This document shows, piece by piece, positions 13,737 to 22,545 of a stretch of DNA of 32,610 nucleotides (the first letter of the stretch is position 1; each line of letters opens with the position of its first letter). The stretch lies in the NCBI GenBank assembly GCA_949300355.1, contig CASGDY010000006.1:1-32610 (forward strand), given 5' to 3'. The translations under genes were made by a program, and so were the position numbers. The notes beneath the pieces are model-generated. The model was not told the origin of the DNA and made no database searches. It worked only from the letters and a program-made list of their open reading frames with translations. This stretch comes from an uncultured Brachyspira sp. (GTDB lineage Bacteria; Spirochaetota; Brachyspiria; Brachyspirales; Brachyspiraceae).

Positions 13737-16679
13737 TTACTGAGGATTATCCTTTCCATGACAATGTTTATACTTCTTACCGCTTCCGCAAGGACAAGGA
13801 TCATTTCTTCCTATTTTCTGAGTCATTTTGACATTAGCCTGTGCAGTTTTTACTTTGCTTTGAATAGCTTGAGCATTGCCTCCATTCATAGCACTAGCAC
13901 TGCTTTTCTCTTCAACTCCTCCGTCAAATGCACTCTCTCTTTCCATACGGTCAAATGAATTAGGTATTATTCTTACTCTCATTATCAAGTTTACAAGCTC
14001 ATTATGTATAACATTCATAGTGGCTACGAACATTTTATAACCTTCAAGTTTGTATTCTGTAAGAGGGTTTTTTTCGGCATATCCTCTAAGTCCTATACCT
14101 TCTCTTAAACTATCCATAGCAAATAAATGATCCTTCCATCTATTATCTATTATTGAAAGGAATATATTTTTTTCTACTTCTCTAAATATTTTCTCATCTA
14201 TTTCGGACGCTTTTTTTCTGTATGCTTCTAATAATAGGTTAGTAAGATTTTTTACAGCATTGTCAACGCCGCCCTCTACAGCTTTGTTAGCAGCATCTTC
14301 ATCTATGCCTATTAAATAACTGTTAAGCCATTTAGTTACTTCTAAAGGATCAACATGTTTTTTATTATCTGATATGTCTTCAATAGTTTCTTCGGTTACT
14401 TCAGATATAATTTCTTCTACTCTAGGAGATATATCATCAGAGTAAAGTATATAATCTCTTTCACCGTAAACAGCCATACGCTGCTGATTCATAACATCAT
14501 CATACTCAAGCAAATGCTTTCTTATATCAAAGTTTCTGCTCTCAACCTTTCTCTGAGCATTTTCTATTGATTTGTTAAGCCATTTATGTCCGAGTTCTTC
14601 TTCTTCGCCCATTCCCATAGCAAGCATCATCTTAGAAACTCTATCACCGCCGAATAAACGCATTAAATCATCTTCAAGAGATAAGAAAAATACGCTAAGT
14701 CCTGGGTCTCCCTGTCTTCCGCTTCTGCCTCTAAGCTGATTATCAATTCGTCTAGCCTCATGTCTTTCACTTCCTATAACATGCAAACCGCCTGCAGCAA
14801 GTACTCTTTCTTTATCTATTTTTGATTTTTCATTTATTTGTATTATTCTGTCAATCTTTTCTATCATTTCATCGGCATTGTTTTTTTGTGCCAATTCTTT
14901 AGCCTCTTCAATCTTTCCTGAAATAACGTTTCTTACAAATGCTTCTTTATAAAGGTCTATTGATTTTACTTTCTTTGTTAATTCCTCTTTTTTGTAAGGG
15001 TCTCTCTCTTTGAAAGCTTTATCTCTCATAAGTACAAGTATCTGCTCTATTTCAGCAACACCTTTAGCAACAGGGTTTCCTCCAAGTACAATATCCGTAC
15101 CGCGGCCTGCCATGTTTGTAGCAAGAGTAACTGCTCCCGGTTCTCCTGCCTGTGCTATTATCGCAGCCTCTCTTGAGTGATTTTTAGCATTCAATACTTC
15201 ATGATTTATTTTATGTCTTTTGAATACTTTTGATAATTCTTCGTTCATTTCAACTGATACGGTACCTACAAGAGCAGGTTTTCCGGCATCCTGAAGTTCT
15301 TTTATGTATTTTGCTAATGCCTCAAATTTAGCCTTTCTTGTTCTGTATATTCTGTCTGATAAATCCTGTCTTGCTATAGGCTTATTAGTAGGTATAACAG
15401 CAACATCCAATTTATATATTTTATAGAATTCTTCTGCCTCTGTTTCAGCAGTACCTGTCATGCCTGAAAGTTTAGGATACATTCTGAAATAGTTCTGGAA
15501 TGTAATTGTAGCATAAGTTTGAGATTCATTTTGTATAGCAACTTTTTCTTTAGCCTCTATTGCTTGGTGAAGTCCGTCACTATATCTTCTTCCTTCAAGT
15601 ACACGTCCTGTAAACTCATCTACAATCAAAACTTCTCCGTCTGTAACCATATAATCAACATCTTTTTTGAACACTTTATGTGCTTTTAATGCCTGATTAA
15701 CATGGTGAACTATTGTACTGCTTTGAGCACCGTATAAGTTCTCAACATTAAGGAGTTTTTCTACTTTGTGTACGCCCTCTTCTGTAAGGTATACATTTTT
15801 ATCTTTTTCATCTAATACATAATCACCAGTACCAGCCACCTCACGCATTCTTTCATCAACTTCAGCCTGTTTGAGCATTGGTATTATTCTATCAATTTCA
15901 TAATACATTTTTATATTTTTCTCAGCAGGCCCTGATATGATAAGAGGTGTTCTAGCTTCATCTATCAAAATACTGTCTACCTCATCGACTATGGCAAAGT
16001 AGAATTTTCTCTGAACTTTATCCTCTTTTCTAGTTACCATGTTATCCCTTAAATAGTCGAAACCGAACTCATTATTAGTACCATAAACAACATCGCAGTT
16101 ATAAACGGCTCTTCTTTCCGGTGAATGAGGTCTAGTATTATCAAGTATGCCTACACTTATACCAAGCATAGAATATATAGGAGTCATCCATTCAGCGTCC
16201 CTTTTAGCAAGATAATCGTTTACTGTAACTACATGCACTCCAAGTCCTGTTAAAGCATTAAGATAAACTGCAAGTGTAGCAACAAGAGTTTTACCTTCAC
16301 CAGTTTTCATTTCAGCGATTCTTCCCTGATGAAGTACAGCTCCTCCCATAACCTGCACATCAAAGTGTCTCATTCCTGTAGTTCTTATACTAGCCTCACG
16401 AACCACAGCAAATGCCTCTGGAAGTATTTCATCTAATATATTTTGAAGTTTTTTCTTATTTTCTTCTTTGCTTAAATCTAATTCTTCTGTTTTGCATCCT
16501 ATGTATTTTTCTACTCTTTCCCTGAATTCTTTTGTTTTATTTGTAAGTTCTTCATTGCTTAATTTCTTGATTTCTTCTTCAAATGTTAATGTCTTTTCTG
16601 CTATAGGTTTTAATATTTTAGCATCATTTTGTTCTTTAGAGCCGAATATTAATTTGAATACTAAGTCCATTGCTCCCAT
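13737..16679 (-). CDS. secA: preprotein translocase ATPase SecA
   Basis: The 980-residue protein drives Sec-dependent export through SecYEG. Visible are Walker A M-K-T-G-E-G-K-T (124-131), DEVD box V-D-E-V-D-S (231-236), R-L-S-G-M-T-G-T-A-type region at about 402-412 (K-L-S-G-M-T-G-T-A), N-M-A-G-R-G-T-D-I (522-530), and Q-L-R-G-R-S-G-R-Q-G in the second nucleotide-binding domain. A C-terminal zinc/SecB-type motif has Cys962, Cys964, Cys973 and His974. Length exceeds the approximately 900 of E. coli, largely because of a charged helical insertion at about 537-627. AAGGAG precedes the ATG. The gene is convergent with the small lipoprotein gene. Many neighbours encode Sec substrates (lipoproteins). 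Confidence 0.98.
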   Translation of the reverse strand: MGAMDLVFKLIFGSKEQNDAKILKPIAEKTLTFEEEIKKLSNEELTNKTKEFRERVEKYIGCKTEELDLSKEENKKKLQNILDEILPEAFAVVREASIRTTGMRHFDVQVMGGAVLHQGRIAEMKTGEGKTLVATLAVYLNALTGLGVHVVTVNDYLAKRDAEWMTPIYSMLGISVGILDNTRPHSPERRAVYNCDVVYGTNNEFGFDYLRDNMVTRKEDKVQRKFYFAIVDEVDSILIDEARTPLIISGPAEKNIKMYYEIDRIIPMLKQAEVDERMREVAGTGDYVLDEKDKNVYLTEEGVHKVEKLLNVENLYGAQSSTIVHHVNQALKAHKVFKKDVDYMVTDGEVLIVDEFTGRVLEGRRYSDGLHQAIEAKEKVAIQNESQTYATITFQNYFRMYPKLSGMTGTAETEAEEFYKIYKLDVAVIPTNKPIARQDLSDRIYRTRKAKFEALAKYIKELQDAGKPALVGTVSVEMNEELSKVFKRHKINHEVLNAKNHSREAAIIAQAGEPGAVTLATNMAGRGTDIVLGGNPVAKGVAEIEQILVLMRDKAFKERDPYKKEELTKKVKSIDLYKEAFVRNVISGKIEEAKELAQKNNADEMIEKIDRIIQINEKSKIDKERVLAAGGLHVIGSERHEARRIDNQLRGRSGRQGDPGLSVFFLSLEDDLMRLFGGDRVSKMMLAMGMGEEEELGHKWLNKSIENAQRKVESRNFDIRKHLLEYDDVMNQQRMAVYGERDYILYSDDISPRVEEIISEVTEETIEDISDNKKHVDPLEVTKWLNSYLIGIDEDAANKAVEGGVDNAVKNLTNLLLEAYRKKASEIDEKIFREVEKNIFLSIIDNRWKDHLFAMDSLREGIGLRGYAEKNPLTEYKLEGYKMFVATMNVIHNELVNLIMRVRIIPNSFDRMERESAFDGGVEEKSSASAMNGGNAQAIQSKVKTAQANVKMTQKIGRNDPCPCGSGKKYKHCHGKDNPQ

Positions 16680-17014
16680 TAGTATAAACTCCTTAAAAAT
16701 CTAATATATAGGTAAAATATTTTTTTATTAAAACTTAATAATAACATAAAATGTAAATATAATAAAGTAGAAAATATTTATTTTAATGAATTAAAATATA
16801 TACACTGAATAGTAAAAAAACAAATAATATTAAATGAAAATTAAAAATTATTTATTAAGCAAACATTCTATTATAAAACACTATAAATATTTACTAATTT
16901 CTTTTAAAAATATATTCTAATTTGATTATTTATTATAGATATAAAATAAAAAATTAGACTGCTATTCATTAAACAGCAGCCTAATTAATAAAATATATAC
17001 TAATATTTTTTATA
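16680..17014. other. intergenic region upstream of secA
   Basis: This 335-base AT-rich gap must hold the secA promoter, but no convincing -35/-10 pair stands out from the AT background. Its far end contains the terminator of the M30-like gene. No ORF, RNA gene or repeat is supported. Confidence 0.5.
16952..16986 (-). terminator. terminator of the M30-like peptidase gene
   Basis: AATTAG-A-CTGCT (16952-16963) pairs with AGCAG-C-CTAATT (16975-16986), with one internal mismatch. On the - strand it is followed by a T-rich tail. Confidence 0.75.
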
Positions 17015-18361
17015 TTACTTAGCTCTAGCTTTAGCTTCTTCTACATATTCAGGAGTTAATACATCATCTATGCAAAATTTATTAAGATCCAAATTAAATT
17101 CACTTTTCTTTATACTCAAAGAAGCAGCAGAATCAACTTTTGGTATTTTAGTATTTATAACATATTCATTATTAATAGTTCCGTCAGGATATATAGTAGA
17201 TAAAAAATTATTATTTATTGCAATAGATATTTTTTTATTCTCATCTAAAACTTTTGTTTTAATACCAGCAGGATCTCCATTATCATTTCTATAAAGCACT
17301 ATACCTCCAGGTGCTATAGGCAGATTTCCATCTGTTTTTTCTAAACCGCCAAATTTAACAAATATACTAGCATCAGGAGTATAAGTATTTACTTTAGCAC
17401 CAGGAAGTTTACCATTATATATATCTGTTATCCAAGCTATAAGCAAATCTTCCATACTGCTGATATTATTCAAATTAGGCAGTCTATTTTTTATAGAATT
17501 AATAATTCTTTTATCGCTTAATAATTGATTACTTGAATGTGCTATATCTCTAATTAATTCTTTTCCTCCCAAATGATAAACCCATCTCATAAATGTTGAT
17601 GAAGAACCTAGACTAATAACAGTAGATGGAAATTTACTATATGAAGCAGTTATACCACCCAAGTACCAAGAACAAAAAGAATAATAAGGTATAATATTAA
17701 ATAGCAATTGATTTGTATCAGCTATAAAAGGAGAAAATAAAATAGTTGTTGATTCTGAAAGTGCTTCATTTAACCATAAATCCATTGCAGTATTACCATT
17801 AATCATATTAACATTAGCATTAATTAAATGCTGAAATTCATGGAGCATAGTTGCAGCTAACATATCAGGCTCATTAATTAAATCACTATTTATATATAAA
17901 TATTCCCCTTTATTTATTGTCGATTTTTTATTGTCAAATAAATCATCTGAGTTGAAAAAACCTGCGGATCCTCCGCTTGTAGGCTGAAGATAAAATTTAT
18001 AAATTAAAAATATTATTTTACCATTATGATCAAGATCTGAATGTTCACCATATATATATATTTCTTCATAATAATGGCTATTAAATTTACTAAAAAAAGA
18101 TTTTACATTGTTCATATCAAAATTTATTGCATTATCAATATATACAACAGCACTGCTTGACTCAGCAATTTTTTTGAATTCAATGTTTGGCTCAAAAGTT
18201 CCATTACCATCTCTTCTCATAACATTAAACCTTGCAATTTCAGCATTAGCAGGATCATAATAAACTATTTCACCAGTAGATAAATTTGGATTTGTAGGCT
18301 GTTTATTACATGATAATATACACATAATAACAATAAAAAAAATGATTGTAATTTTTTTCAT
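17015..18361 (-). CDS. M30 (hyicolysin)-like zinc metallopeptidase lipoprotein
   Basis: The 448-residue protein has a lipoprotein signal with Cys18 (C-I-L-S-C-N). The zinc motif H174-E-F-Q-H178 is followed by L-N-E199-A-L-S-E, giving a HExxH...E pattern that fits the M30 (hyicolysin) family and the gluzincins more widely. Preceding sequence includes D-H-N-G-K-I-I-F-L-I, and a beta-rich C-terminal part of about 110 residues follows. It is probably an envelope-anchored or surface protease; the substrate is unknown. AAGGA lies before the ATG, and it has its own promoter and terminator, so it is a single-gene unit. The HExxH and glutamate are seen directly; the M30 label is from memory of the family. 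Confidence 0.75.
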   Translation of the reverse strand: MKKITIIFFIVIMCILSCNKQPTNPNLSTGEIVYYDPANAEIARFNVMRRDGNGTFEPNIEFKKIAESSSAVVYIDNAINFDMNNVKSFFSKFNSHYYEEIYIYGEHSDLDHNGKIIFLIYKFYLQPTSGGSAGFFNSDDLFDNKKSTINKGEYLYINSDLINEPDMLAATMLHEFQHLINANVNMINGNTAMDLWLNEALSESTTILFSPFIADTNQLLFNIIPYYSFCSWYLGGITASYSKFPSTVISLGSSSTFMRWVYHLGGKELIRDIAHSSNQLLSDKRIINSIKNRLPNLNNISSMEDLLIAWITDIYNGKLPGAKVNTYTPDASIFVKFGGLEKTDGNLPIAPGGIVLYRNDNGDPAGIKTKVLDENKKISIAINNNFLSTIYPDGTINNEYVINTKIPKVDSAASLSIKKSEFNLDLNKFCIDDVLTPEYVEEAKARAK

Positions 18362-18405
18362 ATTAATATCCTTAATATAATTAAAAAATAATCTTAGTTG
18401 GATGT

Positions 18406-18433
18406 ATTATATCAATATAAAAATTAATTTCAA
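18406..18433 (-). promoter_or_regulatory. promoter of the M30-like gene
   Basis: On the - strand TTGAAA (18433-18428) and TATAAT (18411-18406) are 16 bases apart, about 45 bases upstream of the start codon. Confidence 0.55.
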
Positions 18434-18542
18434 TATAAAAAGTAAATTTATTTTAAATATAGGTATTGCTTTAGCTGCTAGTTTATGGCTTTATCATTAA
18501 TATATAATTTTTACTTCGAATATCCGTAATAATATAAAAATA

Positions 18543-18570
18543 GGGTCATAAGATATTTATCTTATGACCC
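18543..18570. terminator. terminator at the end of the ABC importer operon
   Basis: GGGTCATAAGAT (18543-18554) and ATCTTATGACCC (18559-18570) form a perfect 12-bp stem with an ATTT loop, flanked by A and T runs. It lies just downstream of the permease stop on the - strand. Confidence 0.88.
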
Positions 18571-18593
18571 TTTTATAATATTTTAATTGTTTA

Positions 18594-20243
18594 TTATAAA
18601 CTTACTTCTTTTTTACCAGTCAATTTGAAGAATATTAAAAGAGATATTATAGTTGATAATGTTAATATTGTAGATAAAGCAGCGGCAGTTCCATAACTAG
18701 CCCTTATAACTTCTTGGTAAATAGAAACAGCCATTGTTCTTGATTTTCCTGTATACAATATTACAGAAGAACTCAATTCATTAATTACTGTTATCCAGCT
18801 TAATATAGCTCCTGAAATAACACCCGGAAGCATCATCATAGCAGTTATCTTAAAGAAAGTTTTTACTTGAGAAGCTCCCAAACTTATAGAGGCCTCTTCC
18901 ATACTCGTGCTTATTTGATATAGTATGGCAGAACTTGATCTTAAAGTATAAGGCATTCTTCTTATAACTAATGACATTATTATTATCATAGATGTTCCGC
19001 TTAATATTATAGGAGGTTTGTTAAAAGCTAAAAGAAGCGTAATACCCAAAACAGATCCGGGTATTATATATGGAAACATAGTTATTGTATCTATAATGCT
19101 TGTTAAAATATTTTTTCTTCTTATGGAAATATATGCTATAAACATACCAAGTATAACAATAATAAATATGGTTATAATTCCGTATAGATAAGTATTTTTT
19201 ATAGAAGTTCCAAGAGAAGAGAATATTGAGATATAACTATTCAAAGAGAAACCTTTAACAAATATAGCTCTGTTTGTTTTTAAGAAAGAAGTATATATAA
19301 CTGTAAGCTGAGGTATTATAGATAAAAATACTATAAAATAAATGAATACATGTACTAATACAGACATAACTCCTTTGATTTCTTTAGGTTTTATAGGATT
19401 CATGGAACTCATAGTAAATGATTTTTTATTAACAAAGTATTTTTGAGCTATAAACATCATAGCAGTTATAAATACCATAATACTAGCCATAGAAGCAGAG
19501 AAATTAGCATTGCCTCCTACTTCGCTTACGAATTCAGAGTAAATCATAGTAGGCATAGTTCTGTATCCTTCACCTATAAGCATAGGAGTACCGAAATCAG
19601 CCAATGCATTCATAAATACTAATAATGAACCGGCCAATATAGTTGGAGTTATTAAAGGCATAGCTATAGTAACAACCTTTTTAAAAGGAGAACAGCCCAA
19701 ACTTTCTGCTGCTTCCATTAAAGAAACATCTATTTTACTTAAAGCACCTGAAACATACATAAATATGAATGGGTATAATTTCAAAGTAAATACTAATAAT
19801 ATTCCTCCGAAACCATATATTGTAGGAGTTGAAATTCCAAATCCTGCAAAAAATTTAGTTACTACTCCGCTTCTTCCTAGTAAAAGTATCCAAGAATAAG
19901 CACCTATAAAAGCAGGCGACATCATGGATATTATTATAAGTATTTCTAAAAAAGTTTTACCTTTTATTTTATAAACGCTCATAAAATATGCCATAGGAGT
20001 TCCTATGATTATAGCTAATATAGTTACGCATATAGTTACTGAAAAACTATTTATAAGTGCCTGATAATAATATTTTCTGCTGAAGAAACGTAAAAAGTTA
20101 TCTAAAGTCCAAGCTCCTGTTTCAGGATCTTTAAAACTGCTTATAAACAAAGAGAATAATGGATATACTAAAAATAAAGCAAAAATCACAGCTATTATTA
20201 AAGTAATATAAGTCCAAAAATCTATTTTTAAACGTTTATTCAT
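18594..20243 (-). CDS. fused two-domain ABC permease (Fbp/Afu/Bit type)
   Basis: The 549-residue membrane protein has about 12 spans in two homologous halves. Each half carries an EAA coupling loop: E-A-A-E-S-L-G-C-S-P-F at about 177-187 and E-E-A-S-I-S-L-G-A-S-Q near residue 460. This is the FbpB-like arrangement, in which one polypeptide replaces two permease subunits. It is the last gene of the importer operon, overlaps the ATPase gene by eight bases, and has AAGGAG before its ATG. From memory, the described B. hyodysenteriae bit operon lists two permease genes (bitE, bitF); here they would correspond to one continuous gene. The substrate is ferric iron or another anion, as discussed for the binding proteins. 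Confidence 0.88.
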   Translation of the reverse strand: MNKRLKIDFWTYITLIIAVIFALFLVYPLFSLFISSFKDPETGAWTLDNFLRFFSRKYYYQALINSFSVTICVTILAIIIGTPMAYFMSVYKIKGKTFLEILIIISMMSPAFIGAYSWILLLGRSGVVTKFFAGFGISTPTIYGFGGILLVFTLKLYPFIFMYVSGALSKIDVSLMEAAESLGCSPFKKVVTIAMPLITPTILAGSLLVFMNALADFGTPMLIGEGYRTMPTMIYSEFVSEVGGNANFSASMASIMVFITAMMFIAQKYFVNKKSFTMSSMNPIKPKEIKGVMSVLVHVFIYFIVFLSIIPQLTVIYTSFLKTNRAIFVKGFSLNSYISIFSSLGTSIKNTYLYGIITIFIIVILGMFIAYISIRRKNILTSIIDTITMFPYIIPGSVLGITLLLAFNKPPIILSGTSMIIIMSLVIRRMPYTLRSSSAILYQISTSMEEASISLGASQVKTFFKITAMMMLPGVISGAILSWITVINELSSSVILYTGKSRTMAVSIYQEVIRASYGTAAALSTILTLSTIISLLIFFKLTGKKEVSL

Positions 20244-21360
20244 ATTTTTTTACTCCTTTTATAAGGCTCTTTTCCATATCTGGAGTAAATACATTGATTT
20301 TATTAGCATTAGGTTTTAAAGTTATAACTTCATTTTTATCATACATTCTATCCGTATATGATGAATCCTGTGAATATTCTATGCTAGGCTGATCCGGAAT
20401 AATTTCATTATCATTTAAATGCAGAAAATAGTTAGTATATTTTCCAAGGAAAGTTTTAGATAAAATTGTAGCTTTGATGCCTTCTTGATTTTCAGAATTA
20501 ACAAAAAATTCTTCAGGTCTTATTCCAACAATAACTTCATCGCCGTCTTTAACATCTAATAAATTATCCATTTTCAATTTATATCCGCATCTAAATAAAA
20601 GATAAGTATCATTTCCTTCTATTTTTATAGCGGCATAGAATAAATTTGAATGTCCTATAAAAGTAGCGACAAATACATTATAAGGTCTTGTATAAATACT
20701 TACAGGGCTTCCAACTTGCTGTATAACTCCGTTTTTCATTACAGCTATTCTGTCAGATACTGCAAGTGCTTCTTCCTGATCATGTGTAACATAAACAGTT
20801 GTAATTCCTACATGTCTTTGTATATCTTTTATTGCACTTCTCATTTCTATTCTTAATTTAGCGTCCAAGTTAGAAAGAGGCTCATCCATAAGTAAAACAC
20901 TTGGAGTGATAACTATTGCTCTTGCTAAAGCTACTCTTTGCTGCTGTCCTCCTGATAATCTTTCAGGAAGCCTGTCCTGATATTCTTCTATTTTTACCAC
21001 ATGAAGCATTTCATCTACTTTTTTCTTCATAGATTCTTTATTTTCTTTTCTAAGTTTCAATCCGTATTCAACATTTTCCCTAACAGTCATATGCGGAAAT
21101 ATTGCATAGTTTTGAAACACCATACCAATATTTCTTTTATGAGCAGGAATATTATTGATTACATCTTTATCAAATTTTATTTCTCCGCCTTCTATAGTAT
21201 TAAAGCCCGCAATCATACGAAGGAGTGTTGTCTTACCGCATCCAGATGGTCCAAGCAGAGTAAAAAATTCTCCGTTTTTTATCTCTAATGAAAGATCAGG
21301 TATTATTGTCAGCTTATCATAACGTTTCACTACATTTTCAATAGATATAGATACACTCAT
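20236..21360 (-). CDS. ABC transporter ATPase (Fbp/Afu/Bit type)
   Basis: The 374-residue protein has Walker A G-P-S-G-C-G-K-T-T (37-45), Q-loop V-F-Q-N-Y (81-85), signature L-S-G-G-Q-Q-Q-R (135-142), Walker B V-L-L-M-D-E (155-160) and switch His193 (V-T-H-D). A C-terminal TOBE-like part (about 235-350) contains V-G-I-R-P-E-E. This belongs to the CUT1/Fe3+/polyamine-type importer ATPases and energises the fused permease. Start ATG at 21360 with GAGAGG. An intercistronic hairpin separates it from the upstream binding-protein gene, which may lower its expression relative to that gene. Confidence 0.92.
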   Translation of the reverse strand: MSVSISIENVVKRYDKLTIIPDLSLEIKNGEFFTLLGPSGCGKTTLLRMIAGFNTIEGGEIKFDKDVINNIPAHKRNIGMVFQNYAIFPHMTVRENVEYGLKLRKENKESMKKKVDEMLHVVKIEEYQDRLPERLSGGQQQRVALARAIVITPSVLLMDEPLSNLDAKLRIEMRSAIKDIQRHVGITTVYVTHDQEEALAVSDRIAVMKNGVIQQVGSPVSIYTRPYNVFVATFIGHSNLFYAAIKIEGNDTYLLFRCGYKLKMDNLLDVKDGDEVIVGIRPEEFFVNSENQEGIKATILSKTFLGKYTNYFLHLNDNEIIPDQPSIEYSQDSSYTDRMYDKNEVITLKPNANKINVFTPDMEKSLIKGVKKYE

Positions 21361-21395
21361 TATAACCTCTCTTTTTATTATTAGTTTATATAAAT

Positions 21396-21424
21396 AAAGA
21401 GTATAAAATATATTTATACTCTTT
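21396..21424 (-). terminator. intercistronic hairpin after binding protein 1
   Basis: AAAGAGTATAAA (21396-21407) and TTTATACTCTTT (21413-21424) form a perfect 12-bp stem. It lacks a long uninterrupted T run, so it may be a leaky terminator or an mRNA-stabilising hairpin. The same element occurs at 22496-22526. Confidence 0.6.
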
Positions 21425-21444
21425 AATATTAGTTTTTAATTTAA

Positions 21445-22464
21445 TTAGATGCTAGTAAAAATATCTTTAAATTTATTTAGCCAATTTTGTTTATTTTTAT
21501 CAACTACCGCTTCATCATCTGTTATAACATTTATAGTATCTACAGACTGAAGTATAGCAGAAGGAGGTAAATCACTTCTTACAGATCTTCTGTTTAATTT
21601 ATCAGTTATTGTTTTTTGAGCATCATAGCTTGTAGCATAGTCAACGAATTTTTTGGCATTTTCTAAGTTCTTAGAATTCTTTATTATGTATATTCCGTCT
21701 GGTTTAATTATAACGCCTTCTTTCATATATACTAATTTAACAGGAGAACCGGCAGATACATAATTAGCACCGCCTTCCTCGAAAGTTAAACCAACAGTAT
21801 ATTCACCATCAGCTACACCTTTATAAACAGCAGAAGAACCGCTTAATAATTTACCGTCTAAATTAGCACATAATTTTTGTACATAATCCCATCCTTTTTC
21901 AGGGTCGCCTTTACCTATAGCATAAAGCATATTTACTAAATGTTCAAAAGAAGATGAAGAAGCAGAAGGGTCAGCAAATGCTATTTTTCCTTTTAATGCA
22001 GGATTAAGTAAATCTTCATAACCTTCTATTTTTATATTGCCTGCCAAGTTAGTATTTACCATTAATATACTAGGAACAGCAGTACATCTTGTTAAAGCAC
22101 CTTCAGTGTTTTTATATATTTCTGCTATATTAGATTCATTTGTAGATGTATAGCTTTCAAACAAATCAATTTTAGGTTTAGCCATGCTTATAGTTCCGCC
22201 CCAAAGTATATCGCCTAATGGATTATCTTTTTCTGATTCAACTCTTTTTAAAAGTTCTCCTGTTCCGGCAGCTATAATATCAACATTGATTCCAGGATTT
22301 TTAGCTTTGAAATCATCTACCAATGGATTTATAAATTCTAATGGGTGAGGGCAATATATTACAAGTGAATTACCTCCCTGTGTACCAGATTCGCTTGAAG
22401 AACAAGAATAAAATAAAAATAGTGATAAGAATAATGCAGAGCATATTAAAATGATTTTTTTCAT
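21445..22464 (-). CDS. ABC substrate-binding lipoprotein 1 (BitA/B/C-like)
   Basis: The 339-residue lipoprotein (Cys21, F-Y-S-C-S-S) is a type-2 periplasmic binding protein of the FbpA/AfuA/spermidine group. Motifs include L-V-I-Y-C-P-H-P, A-G-T-G-E-L, I-A-F-A-D-P and G-S-S-A-V-Y-K-G-V-A-D-G-E-Y. The iron-binding Tyr-Tyr pair of FbpA is not seen; the equivalent area reads G-G-A-N-Y235-V. It is about 85% identical by eye to the next lipoprotein, with differences bunched at residues 86-143 and 252-264. It lies second in the operon, with AAGGA before the ATG. The binding proteins resemble the three lipoproteins BitA-C of B. hyodysenteriae, described as iron uptake; the true ligand here is open. 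Confidence 0.88.
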   Translation of the reverse strand: MKKIILICSALFLSLFLFYSCSSSESGTQGGNSLVIYCPHPLEFINPLVDDFKAKNPGINVDIIAAGTGELLKRVESEKDNPLGDILWGGTISMAKPKIDLFESYTSTNESNIAEIYKNTEGALTRCTAVPSILMVNTNLAGNIKIEGYEDLLNPALKGKIAFADPSASSSSFEHLVNMLYAIGKGDPEKGWDYVQKLCANLDGKLLSGSSAVYKGVADGEYTVGLTFEEGGANYVSAGSPVKLVYMKEGVIIKPDGIYIIKNSKNLENAKKFVDYATSYDAQKTITDKLNRRSVRSDLPPSAILQSVDTINVITDDEAVVDKNKQNWLNKFKDIFTSI

Positions 22465-22495
22465 ATACGATTCCTTTTTATTTAAATTTATAAAA

Positions 22496-22526
22496 CAAAG
22501 AGTATAAAATATATTTATACTCTTTG
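22496..22526 (-). terminator. intercistronic hairpin after binding protein 2
   Basis: CAAAGAGTATAAA (22496-22508) and TTTATACTCTTTG (22514-22526) form a perfect 13-bp stem with an ATATA loop. It is duplicated at 21396-21424 and is part of the gene-duplication unit. Confidence 0.6.
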
Positions 22527-22545
22527 ATATTAGTTTTTAGTTTAA

